Source: an uncultured Lachnospiraceae bacterium
Lineage (GTDB): Bacteria > Bacillota > Clostridia > Lachnospirales > Lachnospiraceae
Length of the DNA: 64,000 nt
Reading direction: 5' to 3'
NCBI GenBank assembly: GCA_910583615.1
Contig: CAJTXP010000007.1
Coordinates: forward strand, 62,001-126,000
Shown: positions 43,638 through 51,036 of the stretch, piece by piece
Position numbering within the stretch: position 1 is the stretch's first letter
Layout: every line of letters begins with the position of its first letter
Translations under genes and position numbers: made by a program
The notes under the pieces: generated by a model
The model's input: the letters and a program-made list of their open reading frames with translations, nothing else
The model's database searches: none
Told to the model about the DNA's origin: nothing

Positions 43638-44519
43638 ATGAGCGATATGGAAATACAATGGCATCCGGGTTTTGTGGCTGCCATGAATCTGGAACTGGCA
43701 GATAACAGAGATAAATTGATTTATGAAAAAGAATATAATCTGAATCTGAGACCTCTGGAGATTGATCTTCTGGTAATTAAAAAAGATAAAAATCTTCAGC
43801 TTGCCAATGAAATAGGAAAAATATTTCAAGGATATAATATCATGGAATATAAATCCCCTCAGGATCATCTGAATATTGATACCTTTTATAAGACAGGGGC
43901 ATATGCCAGTCTGTACAAAGCCTATGGAGAGACGGTAGATGAACGGACGGCAGATGATATTACGGTTTCTATTGTCAGAGAAACGCGTCCGGAAGGATTG
44001 TTTCGGTATTTTAAAAGCCATGGAATCAGAATGACCAGTCCATATAAGGGAGTCTATTATATACTGGACGCAGTTCTTTTCCCAACACAGATCATTGTGA
44101 CAAGAGAACTGAGAAAAGAAGATCATACATGGCTGAAAGCATTATCCAGCCAGTTGGAAAAGCAGGAAATGAAGGAACTGCTGGATAAAATTTATAATCT
44201 TACACACAAATTTGACAGAGAACTTGCAGATGCCGTTCTGGAAGTAAGTGTGAAAGCGAATCAGGCGGTAGTAGGAGAATTGAGAGGAGATGAAAGTATG
44301 TGTCAGGCATTGTTGGAGATTATGGAACCGGAAATCAGTAAAATTGCAGATGAAGCAGCAACAAAAGCAGCGACAAAAGCAGCAACAAAAGCAGCAAAAG
44401 AAACATCGACAGGAACAGCGCTTAAGATGCTGAAAACAGGGAAATTTTCTGCGGAAGAAATTCATGAATATGTTCCGCTGCTGTCTGTGGAAGAAATTAA
44501 AACACTTGGAAGAAAATAG
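43638..44519 (+). CDS. Rpn-family PD-(D/E)XK nuclease / putative transposase
   Basis: A 293-residue Rpn-like (recombination-promoting nuclease) protein. The nuclease core is LEIDLLVIKKDK (Asp) and YNIMEYKSP (E-x-K) at about 45-75. The C-terminal region has a three-unit tandem repeat AATK encoded by 12-base repeats at 44355-44390. CAGGAGAAAG precedes the ATG. An N-terminally truncated relative lies at the other end of the island (17859-18161). The family promotes recombination in E. coli; the role here is unknown. Confidence 0.75.
   Translation: MSDMEIQWHPGFVAAMNLELADNRDKLIYEKEYNLNLRPLEIDLLVIKKDKNLQLANEIGKIFQGYNIMEYKSPQDHLNIDTFYKTGAYASLYKAYGETVDERTADDITVSIVRETRPEGLFRYFKSHGIRMTSPYKGVYYILDAVLFPTQIIVTRELRKEDHTWLKALSSQLEKQEMKELLDKIYNLTHKFDRELADAVLEVSVKANQAVVGELRGDESMCQALLEIMEPEISKIADEAATKAATKAATKAAKETSTGTALKMLKTGKFSAEEIHEYVPLLSVEEIKTLGRK
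44355..44390 (+). repeat. Three in-frame 12-base repeats
   Basis: GCAGCAACAAAA, GCAGCGACAAAA, GCAGCAACAAAA, followed by GCAGCAAAAG, inside the Rpn-like gene. They add four residues each (Ala-Ala-Thr-Lys), so copy-number change keeps the frame. Confidence 0.9.
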
Positions 44520-44566
44520 AGGTATGATGACTCGGGGCACTTGCATACGCAGGTGTCTCCGGCATA

Positions 44567-44601
44567 TTTTGTGACAATTTCTGTGACAAATTTTGTGACA
44601 A
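44567..44601. repeat. TTTTGTGACAA repeats, right end
   Basis: TTTTGTGACAA at 44567-44577, TTTCTGTGACAAA at 44578-44590 and TTTTGTGACAA at 44591-44601, preceded by a hairpin (GGCACTTGC with GCAGGTGTC). Same arrangement as 17034-17056; candidate integrase arm sites, 85 bases inside the right core repeat. Confidence 0.5.
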
Positions 44602-44686
44602 TCAAGGAAAAAGAAGGGACATGACAGATCTACAGAGCTGCGGAAAACGGTGAAAAACAGCAGGATAAACAAAGACGGAACGTGAC

Positions 44687-44718
44687 ATTTCCACTTCGTC
44701 AAGAAAAAACACTTGACA
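44687..44718. repeat. Right attachment-site repeat (attR core)
   Basis: Identical over 32 bases to 16949-16980. Its last six bases, TTGACA (44713-44718), form the -35 box of the ylxM promoter. Unlike the left copy it does not continue into a dyad, as expected for the half that came from the chromosome. Confidence 0.75.
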
Positions 44719-44741
44719 CCCTGACTGTTTTCGTGTAAGAT
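44713..44741 (+). promoter_or_regulatory. ylxM-ffh promoter formed at the attachment site
   Basis: TTGACA (44713-44718), 17-base spacer, TAAGAT (44736-44741). The start codon at 44758 is only about 10 bases after the expected transcription start, so the leader is very short, with GGGGTGAT as ribosome site. Confidence 0.7.
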
Positions 44742-44757
44742 AACCGGGGTGATCGAA

Positions 44758-45093
44758 ATGGAAGAGATTCTAAAGCAGGCGCTTCTGTATGATTTTTATG
44801 GAGAACTGCTGACCGGACATCAGAAAAGAGTCTATGAAGATGTGGTTCTGAACGACTGTTCGTTCAGCGAGGTGGCAGAGAATCTGGGCATCAGCCGGCA
44901 GGGCGTGCATGATATGATCAAGCGCTGCAACCGTCTGCTGGCGGGATACGAGGAGAAGCTGCACCTGGTGGAGCGGTTTGTAAATCTCCGAAGTCAGGTC
45001 GGACAGATCCGGAAGATCACAGAGGGTCAGACAGAGAATCCTGCCATGAGAGAGATCGAAAGGATCGCAGCTACCATTCTGGAGGAATTATAG
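44758..45093 (+). CDS. ylxM: YlxM/p13-like DNA-binding protein
   Basis: A 111-residue YlxM (UPF0122) protein with a sigma-region-4-like HTH (LNDCSFSEVAENLGISRQGVHDMIKRCNRLLAGYEEKL, about 32-72). It is normally encoded just before ffh and is thought to associate with the signal recognition particle pathway. The ATG at 44758 is preferred over a GTG nine bases upstream. It abuts ffh directly (stop to start with no gap). Confidence 0.93.
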   Translation: MEEILKQALLYDFYGELLTGHQKRVYEDVVLNDCSFSEVAENLGISRQGVHDMIKRCNRLLAGYEEKLHLVERFVNLRSQVGQIRKITEGQTENPAMREIERIAATILEEL

Positions 45094-46449
45094 ATGGCAT
45101 TTGACAGTTTATCGGAAAAATTACAGAATGTGTTCAAGAACCTGCGGAGCAAAGGCAGGCTTACGGAAGCGGATGTGAAAACGGCTCTGAAGGAAGTCAA
45201 GCTTGCGCTTCTGGAAGCAGATGTAAGTTTTAAAGTAGTTAAGCAGTTTATCAAATCGGTAGAAGCCCGGGCAGTCGGCACGGATGTGTTGGAGAGTCTG
45301 ACGCCGGGGCAGACCGTGATCAAGATCGTCCATGAGGAGATGATCAGTCTCATGGGCAGCGAGACAACGGAGATTAAGCTGCGCCCTTCCAACGAGATCA
45401 CAGTCATTATGATGACCGGTCTTCAGGGCGCAGGTAAAACGACGACGGCTGCAAAACTTGCAGGAAAGTATAAAATAAAAGGCCGGAAGGTTCTGCTTGC
45501 AGCCTGTGATGTCTATCGTCCTGCGGCGATTAAACAGCTGCAGGTTAACGGAGAAAAACAGGGTGTGGAAGTCTTTTCCATGGGCGATCAGCATAAGCCG
45601 GTGAATATTGCCAAAGCTGCAGTTGAACATGCCAGAAGCCATGGCATGAGCGTTGTTATCCTTGATACGGCAGGGCGTCTTCATATTGATGAAGATATGA
45701 TGAACGAGCTGATTGAGATCCGGGACAATGTGGATATCGCTCAGAGAATTCTTGTAGTAGATTCCATGACCGGACAGGATGCAGTCAATGTGGCCTCTTC
45801 CTTCTCGGAGAAGGTGGGAATAGACGGCGTGATTCTGACGAAGCTGGACGGCGATACCAGAGGCGGTGCGGCTCTGTCCATTCGTGCAGTAACGGGGAAA
45901 CCGATTCTGTATGTGGGAATGGGAGAGAAGCTTTCTGACCTGGAACAGTTTTATCCGGACCGCATGGCATCCAGGATTCTGGGTATGGGCGATGTGCTGA
46001 CCATGATTGAAAAAGCACAGGAATCCTTGGATGAAGAGAAGTCGCGACAGATGGTTCAGAAGATGAAGAAGAACCAGTTTGACTTTGAAGATTATCTGGA
46101 AAGTATGAACCAGATGAAGAAAATGGGCGGAATCGGAGCGCTTCTGGGTATGCTGCCGGGGATGGGCGGAAGCCAGATGAAGCAGATAGAGGATGCGGTC
46201 GATGAGAAGAAGATGGCGCGGATTGAAGCAATCATCCTTTCCATGACAGTAAAAGAACGTCAGAATCCAGAACTTCTGAATCCGTCCAGAAAACGCAGAA
46301 TTGCAGGCGGCGCGGGCGTGGATGTCAGTGAAGTGAACCGTCTGGTCAAACAGTTTGAACAGTCCAAAAAGATGATGAAGCAGATGCCCGGACTGATGGG
46401 CAAAGGAAAATTTGGTAAAAAGGGAATGTTCGGCAAGCTGCCGTTTTAA
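45094..46449 (+). CDS. ffh: Signal recognition particle protein Ffh
   Basis: A 451-residue SRP54 GTPase: N domain (1-90), G domain with GLQGAGKTTTAAKLA (about 107-121), DTAGR, TKLDGDTRGGAA, and a Met-rich M domain (about 300-451, MKKMGGIGALLGMLPGMGG) that binds 4.5S RNA and signal sequences. GAGGAATTAT precedes the ATG. It targets nascent membrane proteins to the membrane with FtsY. Standard length. Confidence 0.98.
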   Translation: MAFDSLSEKLQNVFKNLRSKGRLTEADVKTALKEVKLALLEADVSFKVVKQFIKSVEARAVGTDVLESLTPGQTVIKIVHEEMISLMGSETTEIKLRPSNEITVIMMTGLQGAGKTTTAAKLAGKYKIKGRKVLLAACDVYRPAAIKQLQVNGEKQGVEVFSMGDQHKPVNIAKAAVEHARSHGMSVVILDTAGRLHIDEDMMNELIEIRDNVDIAQRILVVDSMTGQDAVNVASSFSEKVGIDGVILTKLDGDTRGGAALSIRAVTGKPILYVGMGEKLSDLEQFYPDRMASRILGMGDVLTMIEKAQESLDEEKSRQMVQKMKKNQFDFEDYLESMNQMKKMGGIGALLGMLPGMGGSQMKQIEDAVDEKKMARIEAIILSMTVKERQNPELLNPSRKRRIAGGAGVDVSEVNRLVKQFEQSKKMMKQMPGLMGKGKFGKKGMFGKLPF

Positions 46450-46481
46450 CATTCCGTTTACAAAATATAATAAACAGCGTA

Positions 46482-46565
46482 AGCCCGATCGGCATACAGA
46501 TTTGATTTCAGACGCATCTTTTCAGCGGCTGAAAACAAATCTCCAGAGCGTATGCGGAGCGGGCT
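46482..46565 (+). promoter_or_regulatory. Structured RNA leader upstream of rpsP
   Basis: AGCCCG (46482-46487) pairs with CGGGCT (46560-46565), GCATAC with GTATGC, AGATTTG with CAAATCT, and an inner hairpin TTTTCAG-CGG-CTGAAAA caps it. This is a multi-helix structure in the 147-base ffh-rpsP gap, 31 bases before the S16 start. It could be a ribosomal-protein autoregulation leader or a processing site. Confidence 0.5.
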
Positions 46566-46596
46566 GAAGCGGAACTTTTCATGGAGGTAAAGAAAA

Positions 46597-46842
46597 ATGG
46601 CAGTAAAAATCAGATTAAGAAGAATGGGTCAGAAAAAAGCTCCTTTTTATAGAGTGATCGTAGCTGATTCCCGTTCTCCGCGTGACGGAAGATTCATTGA
46701 GGAGATCGGAACTTATGATCCGAACACGGATCCGAGTACTTTCAATATCAATGAAGAAGCAGCTAAAAAATGGCTTGCAAATGGCGCACAGCCGACCGAA
46801 GTAGTCGGCAAACTGTTCAAACTTGCAGGAATCAGCAAATAA
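46597..46842 (+). CDS. rpsP: 30S ribosomal protein S16
   Basis: An 81-residue S16 protein: VKIRLRRMGQKKAPFYRVIVADSRSPRDGRFIEEIGTYDP, split over residues 3-42, is the full family signature. ATGGAGGT lies upstream. It needs no further comment beyond its place behind a structured leader and before khpA. Confidence 0.98.
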   Translation: MAVKIRLRRMGQKKAPFYRVIVADSRSPRDGRFIEEIGTYDPNTDPSTFNINEEAAKKWLANGAQPTEVVGKLFKLAGISK

Positions 46843-46874
46843 ACATGTTGCTGTAGAACCCCCTTGGAGGTGGA

Positions 46875-47108
46875 ATGATGAAAGAATTAGTGGAAGTGCT
46901 GGCAAAAGCACTGGTGGATCATCCGGACGAAGTGGTTGTCACCGAGACGGAGAAAGACAACACAACGATTGTGGAGCTTCGTGTATCACCAACAGACATG
47001 GGGAAAGTGATCGGGAAACAGGGCCGTATTGCAAAAGCCATCCGTTCGCTTGTGAAAGCAGCGGCGTCCAGGGATGATAAAAAAGTGGTTGTGGAGATCG
47101 TACAGTAA
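46875..47108 (+). CDS. khpA: KH-domain RNA-binding protein KhpA
   Basis: A 77-residue single KH-domain protein with the GxxG loop IGKQGRIAKAIRSL (about 47-60). With KhpB/EloR it forms an RNA-binding chaperone pair that affects cell division and elongation in Firmicutes. Start ATG at 46875 with GGAGGTGG upstream; a second ATG follows immediately. Standard position between rpsP and rimM. Confidence 0.95.
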   Translation: MMKELVEVLAKALVDHPDEVVVTETEKDNTTIVELRVSPTDMGKVIGKQGRIAKAIRSLVKAAASRDDKKVVVEIVQ

Positions 47109-47137
47109 AAGTATATTTCTATTGTCATGAACAGGAT

Positions 47138-47160
47138 GCGGCGAGAGATCGCCGCTTTTT
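47138..47160 (+). terminator. Intrinsic terminator between khpA and rimM
   Basis: GCGGCGA (47138-47144) and TCGCCGC (47149-47155) around a GAGA loop, followed by TTTTT. It may only partly stop transcription, since rimM-trmD usually follow in the operon. Confidence 0.85.
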
Positions 47161-47214
47161 GTTTCTTTGAACAAATTGAAAACCGTGTTTGACGCATTTG
47201 CAGAGAGGCAGAGA

Positions 47215-47727
47215 ATGGAACAGTTTTTAAGAGTTGGAGTCATTTCGTCCACGCATGGAATCAGAGGAGAAGTCAAGGTATTTCCTACAACGGATGATCC
47301 CAGGCGTTTTGAGGCGCTTAAAAAAGTGCTTTTGGATACAGGGAAAGAGCAAAAAGAGCTGGAGATCACAGGAGTGAAGTTTTTTAAAAACCAGGTAATC
47401 CTGAAGTTCAAAGGCTATGACAATATCAACGACATTGAAAAATACAAAGGCATGGATCTTCTGGTCTCCCGGAAAGATGCGGTTCCTCTGGAAGAAAATG
47501 AGAATTTTATCGTGGATCTGATTGACATGACAGTAGTGACGGATCTTGGAGAGATGCTGGGGACGCTGGTCGACGTGCTGAAGACCGGGGCCAATGACGT
47601 GTATGTAGTGGAGACGCCGCAGAAAAAGGAGATTCTGCTTCCGGCGATTCAGGACTGCATCCTTGATGTGAATGTGGAAGAAAAGAAAATGCTGGTGCAT
47701 GTGCTGGAAGGACTTTTAGACGGATGA
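47215..47727 (+). CDS. rimM: 16S rRNA processing protein RimM
   Basis: A 170-residue RimM: N-terminal RimM domain (LRVGVISSTHGIRGEVKVFPTTDDPRRF, 5-32) and a C-terminal PRC-barrel (VVTDLGEMLGTLVDVLKTGANDVYVV...ILLPAI). It assists 30S head assembly with S19. The ATG at 47215 follows GAGAGG; the open frame from 47167 starts just after a terminator. Stop overlaps trmD by four bases. Confidence 0.97.
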   Translation: MEQFLRVGVISSTHGIRGEVKVFPTTDDPRRFEALKKVLLDTGKEQKELEITGVKFFKNQVILKFKGYDNINDIEKYKGMDLLVSRKDAVPLEENENFIVDLIDMTVVTDLGEMLGTLVDVLKTGANDVYVVETPQKKEILLPAIQDCILDVNVEEKKMLVHVLEGLLDG

Positions 47728-48455
47728 ATTTTCATGTATTGACCTTGTTTCCGGATATGATCCGGGACGGATTTCAGACAAGTATTACCGGAAGAGCGGT
47801 GGAAAAAGGTCTCCTGTCCCTGGAGACGGTCAATATCCGGGACTTTTCAGTGAATAAACATAATCGGGTAGATGATTATCCTTATGGCGGCGGAGCCGGT
47901 ATGGTCATGCAGGCGGAGCCGGTATGCCTTGCCTATGAGTCTGTGGCTGCAAAGCTTTCGAAAAAGCCCCGTGTACTTTATATGAGTCCGCAGGGTAGGA
48001 TTTTTAACCAGAGGATGGCAGAGGAACTGGCACAGGAGGAAGAGCTGATCTTTCTGTGCGGGCATTATGAAGGAATCGATGAACGGGTGCTTGAAGAAAT
48101 TGTGACGGATGAAGTGTCCATAGGCGATTATGTACTGACCGGAGGGGAGCTTCCTGCACTGGTCATTATGGATGCCGTTTCCAGGCTTCTTGACGGGGTT
48201 CTGCATAATGAAGAATCTGCCGAATTTGATTCTTTTCATGATAATCTTCTGGAATATCCTCAGTACAGCCGGCCGGAAGAATGGAGAGGTAAAAAAGTCC
48301 CCCCGATCCTTCTGTCCGGGCACCATGCCAATGTGGAGAAATGGAGAAGAGAGCAGTCCCTGCTCCGTACAAGTAAGAGACGTCCGGACCTGCTTGCGAC
48401 GGCGAATCTTACCGGAGAAGATAAAAAATTTCTTGCAAAGCTTGAGGAACTATGA
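47724..48455 (+). CDS. trmD: tRNA (guanine-N1)-methyltransferase TrmD
   Basis: A 243-residue SPOUT-class enzyme that methylates G37 of tRNA with SAM. Knot residues are visible in FLCGHYEGIDERV, SIGDYVLTGGELPALV and the active-site DEVSIGDY. Ends with the conserved LSGHHANVEKWRREQSL and RRPDLL. It starts within the rimM stop (ATGA) and is coupled to it. Confidence 0.98.
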   Translation: MNFHVLTLFPDMIRDGFQTSITGRAVEKGLLSLETVNIRDFSVNKHNRVDDYPYGGGAGMVMQAEPVCLAYESVAAKLSKKPRVLYMSPQGRIFNQRMAEELAQEEELIFLCGHYEGIDERVLEEIVTDEVSIGDYVLTGGELPALVIMDAVSRLLDGVLHNEESAEFDSFHDNLLEYPQYSRPEEWRGKKVPPILLSGHHANVEKWRREQSLLRTSKRRPDLLATANLTGEDKKFLAKLEEL

Positions 48456-48543
48456 TAGAATGAGATGCGTTGTGAGAAAAGAAGAGATGGTCCTCTGTTA
48501 CGCCAGACGTATTAAGAACATCCATTGATGAAGGAGGAACACA

Positions 48544-48891
48544 ATGAACGAGATTATTAAGAACATCGAGGCAGAACAGTTGAAGGCCGAGGTGCCGGTT
48601 TTCCATGTGGGTGATACGGTAAAAGTGCATGCGAAGATCAAAGAGGGCACCCGTGAGAGAATTCAGATATTTGAGGGAACGGTACTCAAGAGACAGGGCG
48701 GAAGCAGCAGAGAGACCTTCACGGTAAGAAAGAATTCCAACGGAATCGGCGTTGAGAAGACCTGGCCGCTGCATTCTCCGAACGTTGAGAAGATCGAAGT
48801 GGTTCGCCGCGGTAAAGTAAGACGTGCAAAGCTGAACTACTTAAGAGACCGCGTCGGCAAGGCCGCAAAGGTAAAAGAGTTGGTAAAATAG
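48544..48891 (+). CDS. rplS: 50S ribosomal protein L19
   Basis: A 115-residue L19: VPVFHVGDTVKVHAKIKEGTRERIQIFEGTVLKRQGG and the C-terminal RRGKVRRAKLNYLRDRVGKAAKVKE. AAGGAGG lies upstream. The 88-base leader contains a 13-base stretch (TATTAAGAACATC, 48510-48522) repeated in the first codons (48555-48567), in a position where L19 leaders of Firmicutes carry control RNA. Confidence 0.98.
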   Translation: MNEIIKNIEAEQLKAEVPVFHVGDTVKVHAKIKEGTRERIQIFEGTVLKRQGGSSRETFTVRKNSNGIGVEKTWPLHSPNVEKIEVVRRGKVRRAKLNYLRDRVGKAAKVKELVK

Positions 48892-48900
48892 CTGTCAGGA

Positions 48901-48933
48901 GGGACATGTACGAAAGTATGATGTCCCTTTTTT
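48901..48933 (+). terminator. Intrinsic terminator after rplS
   Basis: GGGACAT (48901-48907) pairs with ATGTCCC (48921-48927), then TTTTTT. It separates the ribosomal genes from the signal peptidase genes. Confidence 0.85.
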
Positions 48934-48969
48934 CGATTATGGGCGGCATGCATATAAAGGTACAGGAGC

Positions 48970-49551
48970 ATGAGGAGAAAAAAAGGGCTTAGTTTTAACA
49001 GGAAGAGGCGGGTAATTCAGGCGTCGGCGGTTCAGAGCGTATTTGTCTGGGTCGGAGAATGTCTGCTTGCCTTTGCAATCGGATGTGTGCTGGTGTATTA
49101 TTTTATGACGAGTCTGACCTGTGTAGGACAGGCGATGGAACCTACGGTCAACAGCGGGGCGCAGGTTCTGGTAAACCGGTTTATCTATTCTCTGGCAGCA
49201 CCGAAGGCGGGTGATGTGATTGTTTTCAAACCGAACGGAAATGCGAATACCCATTACTATATGCGGCGTGTGATCGGTACGCCAGGCGATACCGTACAGA
49301 TTCTGGAAGGTTTTGTCTATGTAAACGGAGAACTGTTTGAGACAGGGACCGGAAATGAACAGATGGATTTTGCGGGTGTGGCGGAAGAAGAGATCATACT
49401 GGATAAAGACGAATATTTTGTACTGGGAGATAACCGGAATGCCAGTGAGGACAGTCGGAATGCAGATATCGGTAATGTCAGAAGACGGGATATCTATGGG
49501 ATGGCATGGTTTGTCCGTTACCCATGGGATGATTTTGGAAAGATTACCTGA
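48970..49551 (+). CDS. Signal peptidase I homolog lacking catalytic residues
   Basis: A 193-residue protein with the S26 signal peptidase I fold: one N-terminal membrane segment (about 25-46), then box B-like CVGQAMEPTV, box D-like MRRVIGTPGD and box E-like FVLGDNRNASEDSR. The nucleophile position is Ala55 (normally Ser in SM.PT) and the general-base Lys position is Arg99 (normally KR..G.PGD). Both changes are clear in the codons (GCG, CGG). It is therefore predicted to be inactive as a peptidase and may regulate or assist the intact paralog at 50461. The GTG/ATG context: ATG at 48970 with AGGAG upstream. Confidence 0.88.
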   Translation: MRRKKGLSFNRKRRVIQASAVQSVFVWVGECLLAFAIGCVLVYYFMTSLTCVGQAMEPTVNSGAQVLVNRFIYSLAAPKAGDVIVFKPNGNANTHYYMRRVIGTPGDTVQILEGFVYVNGELFETGTGNEQMDFAGVAEEEIILDKDEYFVLGDNRNASEDSRNADIGNVRRRDIYGMAWFVRYPWDDFGKIT

Positions 49552-49571
49552 TCTGTTCAGGAGGAGCATAT

Positions 49572-50456
49572 ATGAATATACAGTGGTACCCCGGGCATAT
49601 GACAAAGGCCCGGAGAATGATGCAGGAAAATATAAAGCTGATTGATCTGATTATAGAGCTTGTGGATGCCCGGGCGCCGCTTTCCAGCCGCAATCCGGAC
49701 ATTGATGAGCTGGGAAAGGGTAAGGCGAGGCTGATACTTTTAAACAAGGCGGATCTGGCAAGTGAATACTGGAATGACATGTGGGAAGCATGGTTTCGAT
49801 CAAAAGGATATTTTGTTCTCAGACTGGATTCCAGAAGCAAAGCTGGAATGAAAGCGGTTCAGAACGCCATAAAGGAAGCGTGCCGGGAAAAGACAGAAAG
49901 GGACCGCAGGAGGGGAATTTTAAACCGGCCGGTCCGAGCCATGGTGGCAGGGATACCCAATGTGGGAAAGTCTACATTTATCAACAGCTTTGCAGGCAGA
50001 GCGTGCACAAAAACCGGAGACAAACCCGGTGTGACGAAAGGGGCGCAGTGGATCCGTCTGAATAAGCAGGTGGAACTCCTGGATACGCCGGGGATTCTCT
50101 GGCCCAGATTCGATGACCAGGAAGCAGGAATCCGTCTTGCGTTTCTTGGGTCTGTGAATGATGAGATCCTGAATCTACAGGAACTCGCCGGGAGACTGGG
50201 CAGTTTTCTGCAGAAATACTTTCGTTCCTGTCTGGAGGAACGTTACAGGACAGAGTTTCCAGAGGAGCCCGAAGAGAGGGAGCTTCTGACAAAAGTTGCC
50301 GAGACAAGGTCCTGTCTGACAAAGGGCGGGGAACCTGATCTTGGACGGGCGGCAGTTTTTCTTCTGGATGATTTCCGAAGCGGGCGTCTGGGGAAGATTA
50401 CACTTGAATTTCCTCCGGAAGGGGAATATGATAAGAGCATGGACAATATGAGGTAG
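49572..50456 (+). CDS. rbgA: Ribosome biogenesis GTPase RbgA (YlqF)
   Basis: A 294-residue circularly permuted GTPase needed for late 50S assembly. The order of motifs is NKAD first (LLNKADLA, about 55-62), then G1 GIPNVGKST (about 125-133) and DTPGILWP. The N-terminal IQWYPGHMTKARR is diagnostic. AGGAGGAG precedes the ATG, 20 bases after the inactive peptidase gene, and its own stop is 4 bases before lepB. Confidence 0.97.
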   Translation: MNIQWYPGHMTKARRMMQENIKLIDLIIELVDARAPLSSRNPDIDELGKGKARLILLNKADLASEYWNDMWEAWFRSKGYFVLRLDSRSKAGMKAVQNAIKEACREKTERDRRRGILNRPVRAMVAGIPNVGKSTFINSFAGRACTKTGDKPGVTKGAQWIRLNKQVELLDTPGILWPRFDDQEAGIRLAFLGSVNDEILNLQELAGRLGSFLQKYFRSCLEERYRTEFPEEPEERELLTKVAETRSCLTKGGEPDLGRAAVFLLDDFRSGRLGKITLEFPPEGEYDKSMDNMR

Positions 50457-50460
50457 CAGG

Positions 50461-51036
50461 ATGGGAAGATACGAGTACGAAGAGAGTTATGAAGAGAAAA
50501 AGCCGGGAATTTTTCGGGAGATCCTGGGATTTCTTGTATATGTGGGAATCGTTGTAGGGATCACATTTTTTATTATTACCTTTGTGGGGCAGAGGACCTA
50601 TGTAAGCGGAAGTTCCATGGAGAATACATTAAGTCATGGAGATAATCTGATCGTTGACAAGATCACATACCGTTTTTCAGATCCGAAACGATATGATATC
50701 ATTGTTTTTCCATTTCGATATGAGGATAATGTATATTATATCAAAAGGATCATTGGTCTGCCGGGGGAGACTGTCCAGATTAAGGACGGGGAGATTTATG
50801 TCAACGGAGAGGTCCTTAAGGAATCCTACGGCAGAGAAGTGATGAAAAGCGCAGGGCTTGCGGCTGATCCGATCACACTGGGCGAAGATGAATACTTCGT
50901 GCTCGGCGATAACCGGAATGACAGTACGGACAGCCGTGAGCCGAATGTGGCTGCAATACACAGAGATGAGATTATTGGAAGGGCGTGGGTTCGCATCTGG
51001 CCCCTGGATAAGATTGGAGTGTTAAAGCATCAATAA
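50461..51036 (+). CDS. lepB: Signal peptidase I
   Basis: A 191-residue active-type signal peptidase I: a single membrane segment (about 18-43), SGSSMENTL with nucleophile Ser52, YIKRIIGLPGE with Lys95, and GDNRNDSTDSRE. It cleaves Sec signal peptides on the outer face of the membrane. The stop overlaps the rnhB start (TAATG). It is the functional counterpart of the catalytically dead paralog at 48970. Confidence 0.96.
   Translation: MGRYEYEESYEEKKPGIFREILGFLVYVGIVVGITFFIITFVGQRTYVSGSSMENTLSHGDNLIVDKITYRFSDPKRYDIIVFPFRYEDNVYYIKRIIGLPGETVQIKDGEIYVNGEVLKESYGREVMKSAGLAADPITLGEDEYFVLGDNRNDSTDSREPNVAAIHRDEIIGRAWVRIWPLDKIGVLKHQ

Larger units (their letters stand above)
16949..44718. mobile_element. 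Integrated mosaic genomic island (about 27.7 kb)
   Basis: The limits are a 32-bp direct repeat. Excisionase and tyrosine integrase genes lie near the right end. Content includes primase-helicase, ParA/ParB, RadC, YqaJ exonuclease, RecT, a sigma factor, several HTH regulators and putative defence modules. Base composition is mosaic: AT-rich at 17-29 kb, host-like at 29-37.2 kb, very AT-rich at 37.3-42 kb. The host's palindromic repeats were not seen inside. I recognise no relaxase, coupling protein set or phage structural genes, so it may be a mobilizable or satellite-like element rather than a full conjugative element or prophage. Confidence 0.78.

Noticed and set aside
46482..46565. tRNA or 4.5S RNA next to ffh
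   Set aside because: No cloverleaf, CCA end or GGAA SRP tetraloop motif; pairing pattern differs from both.
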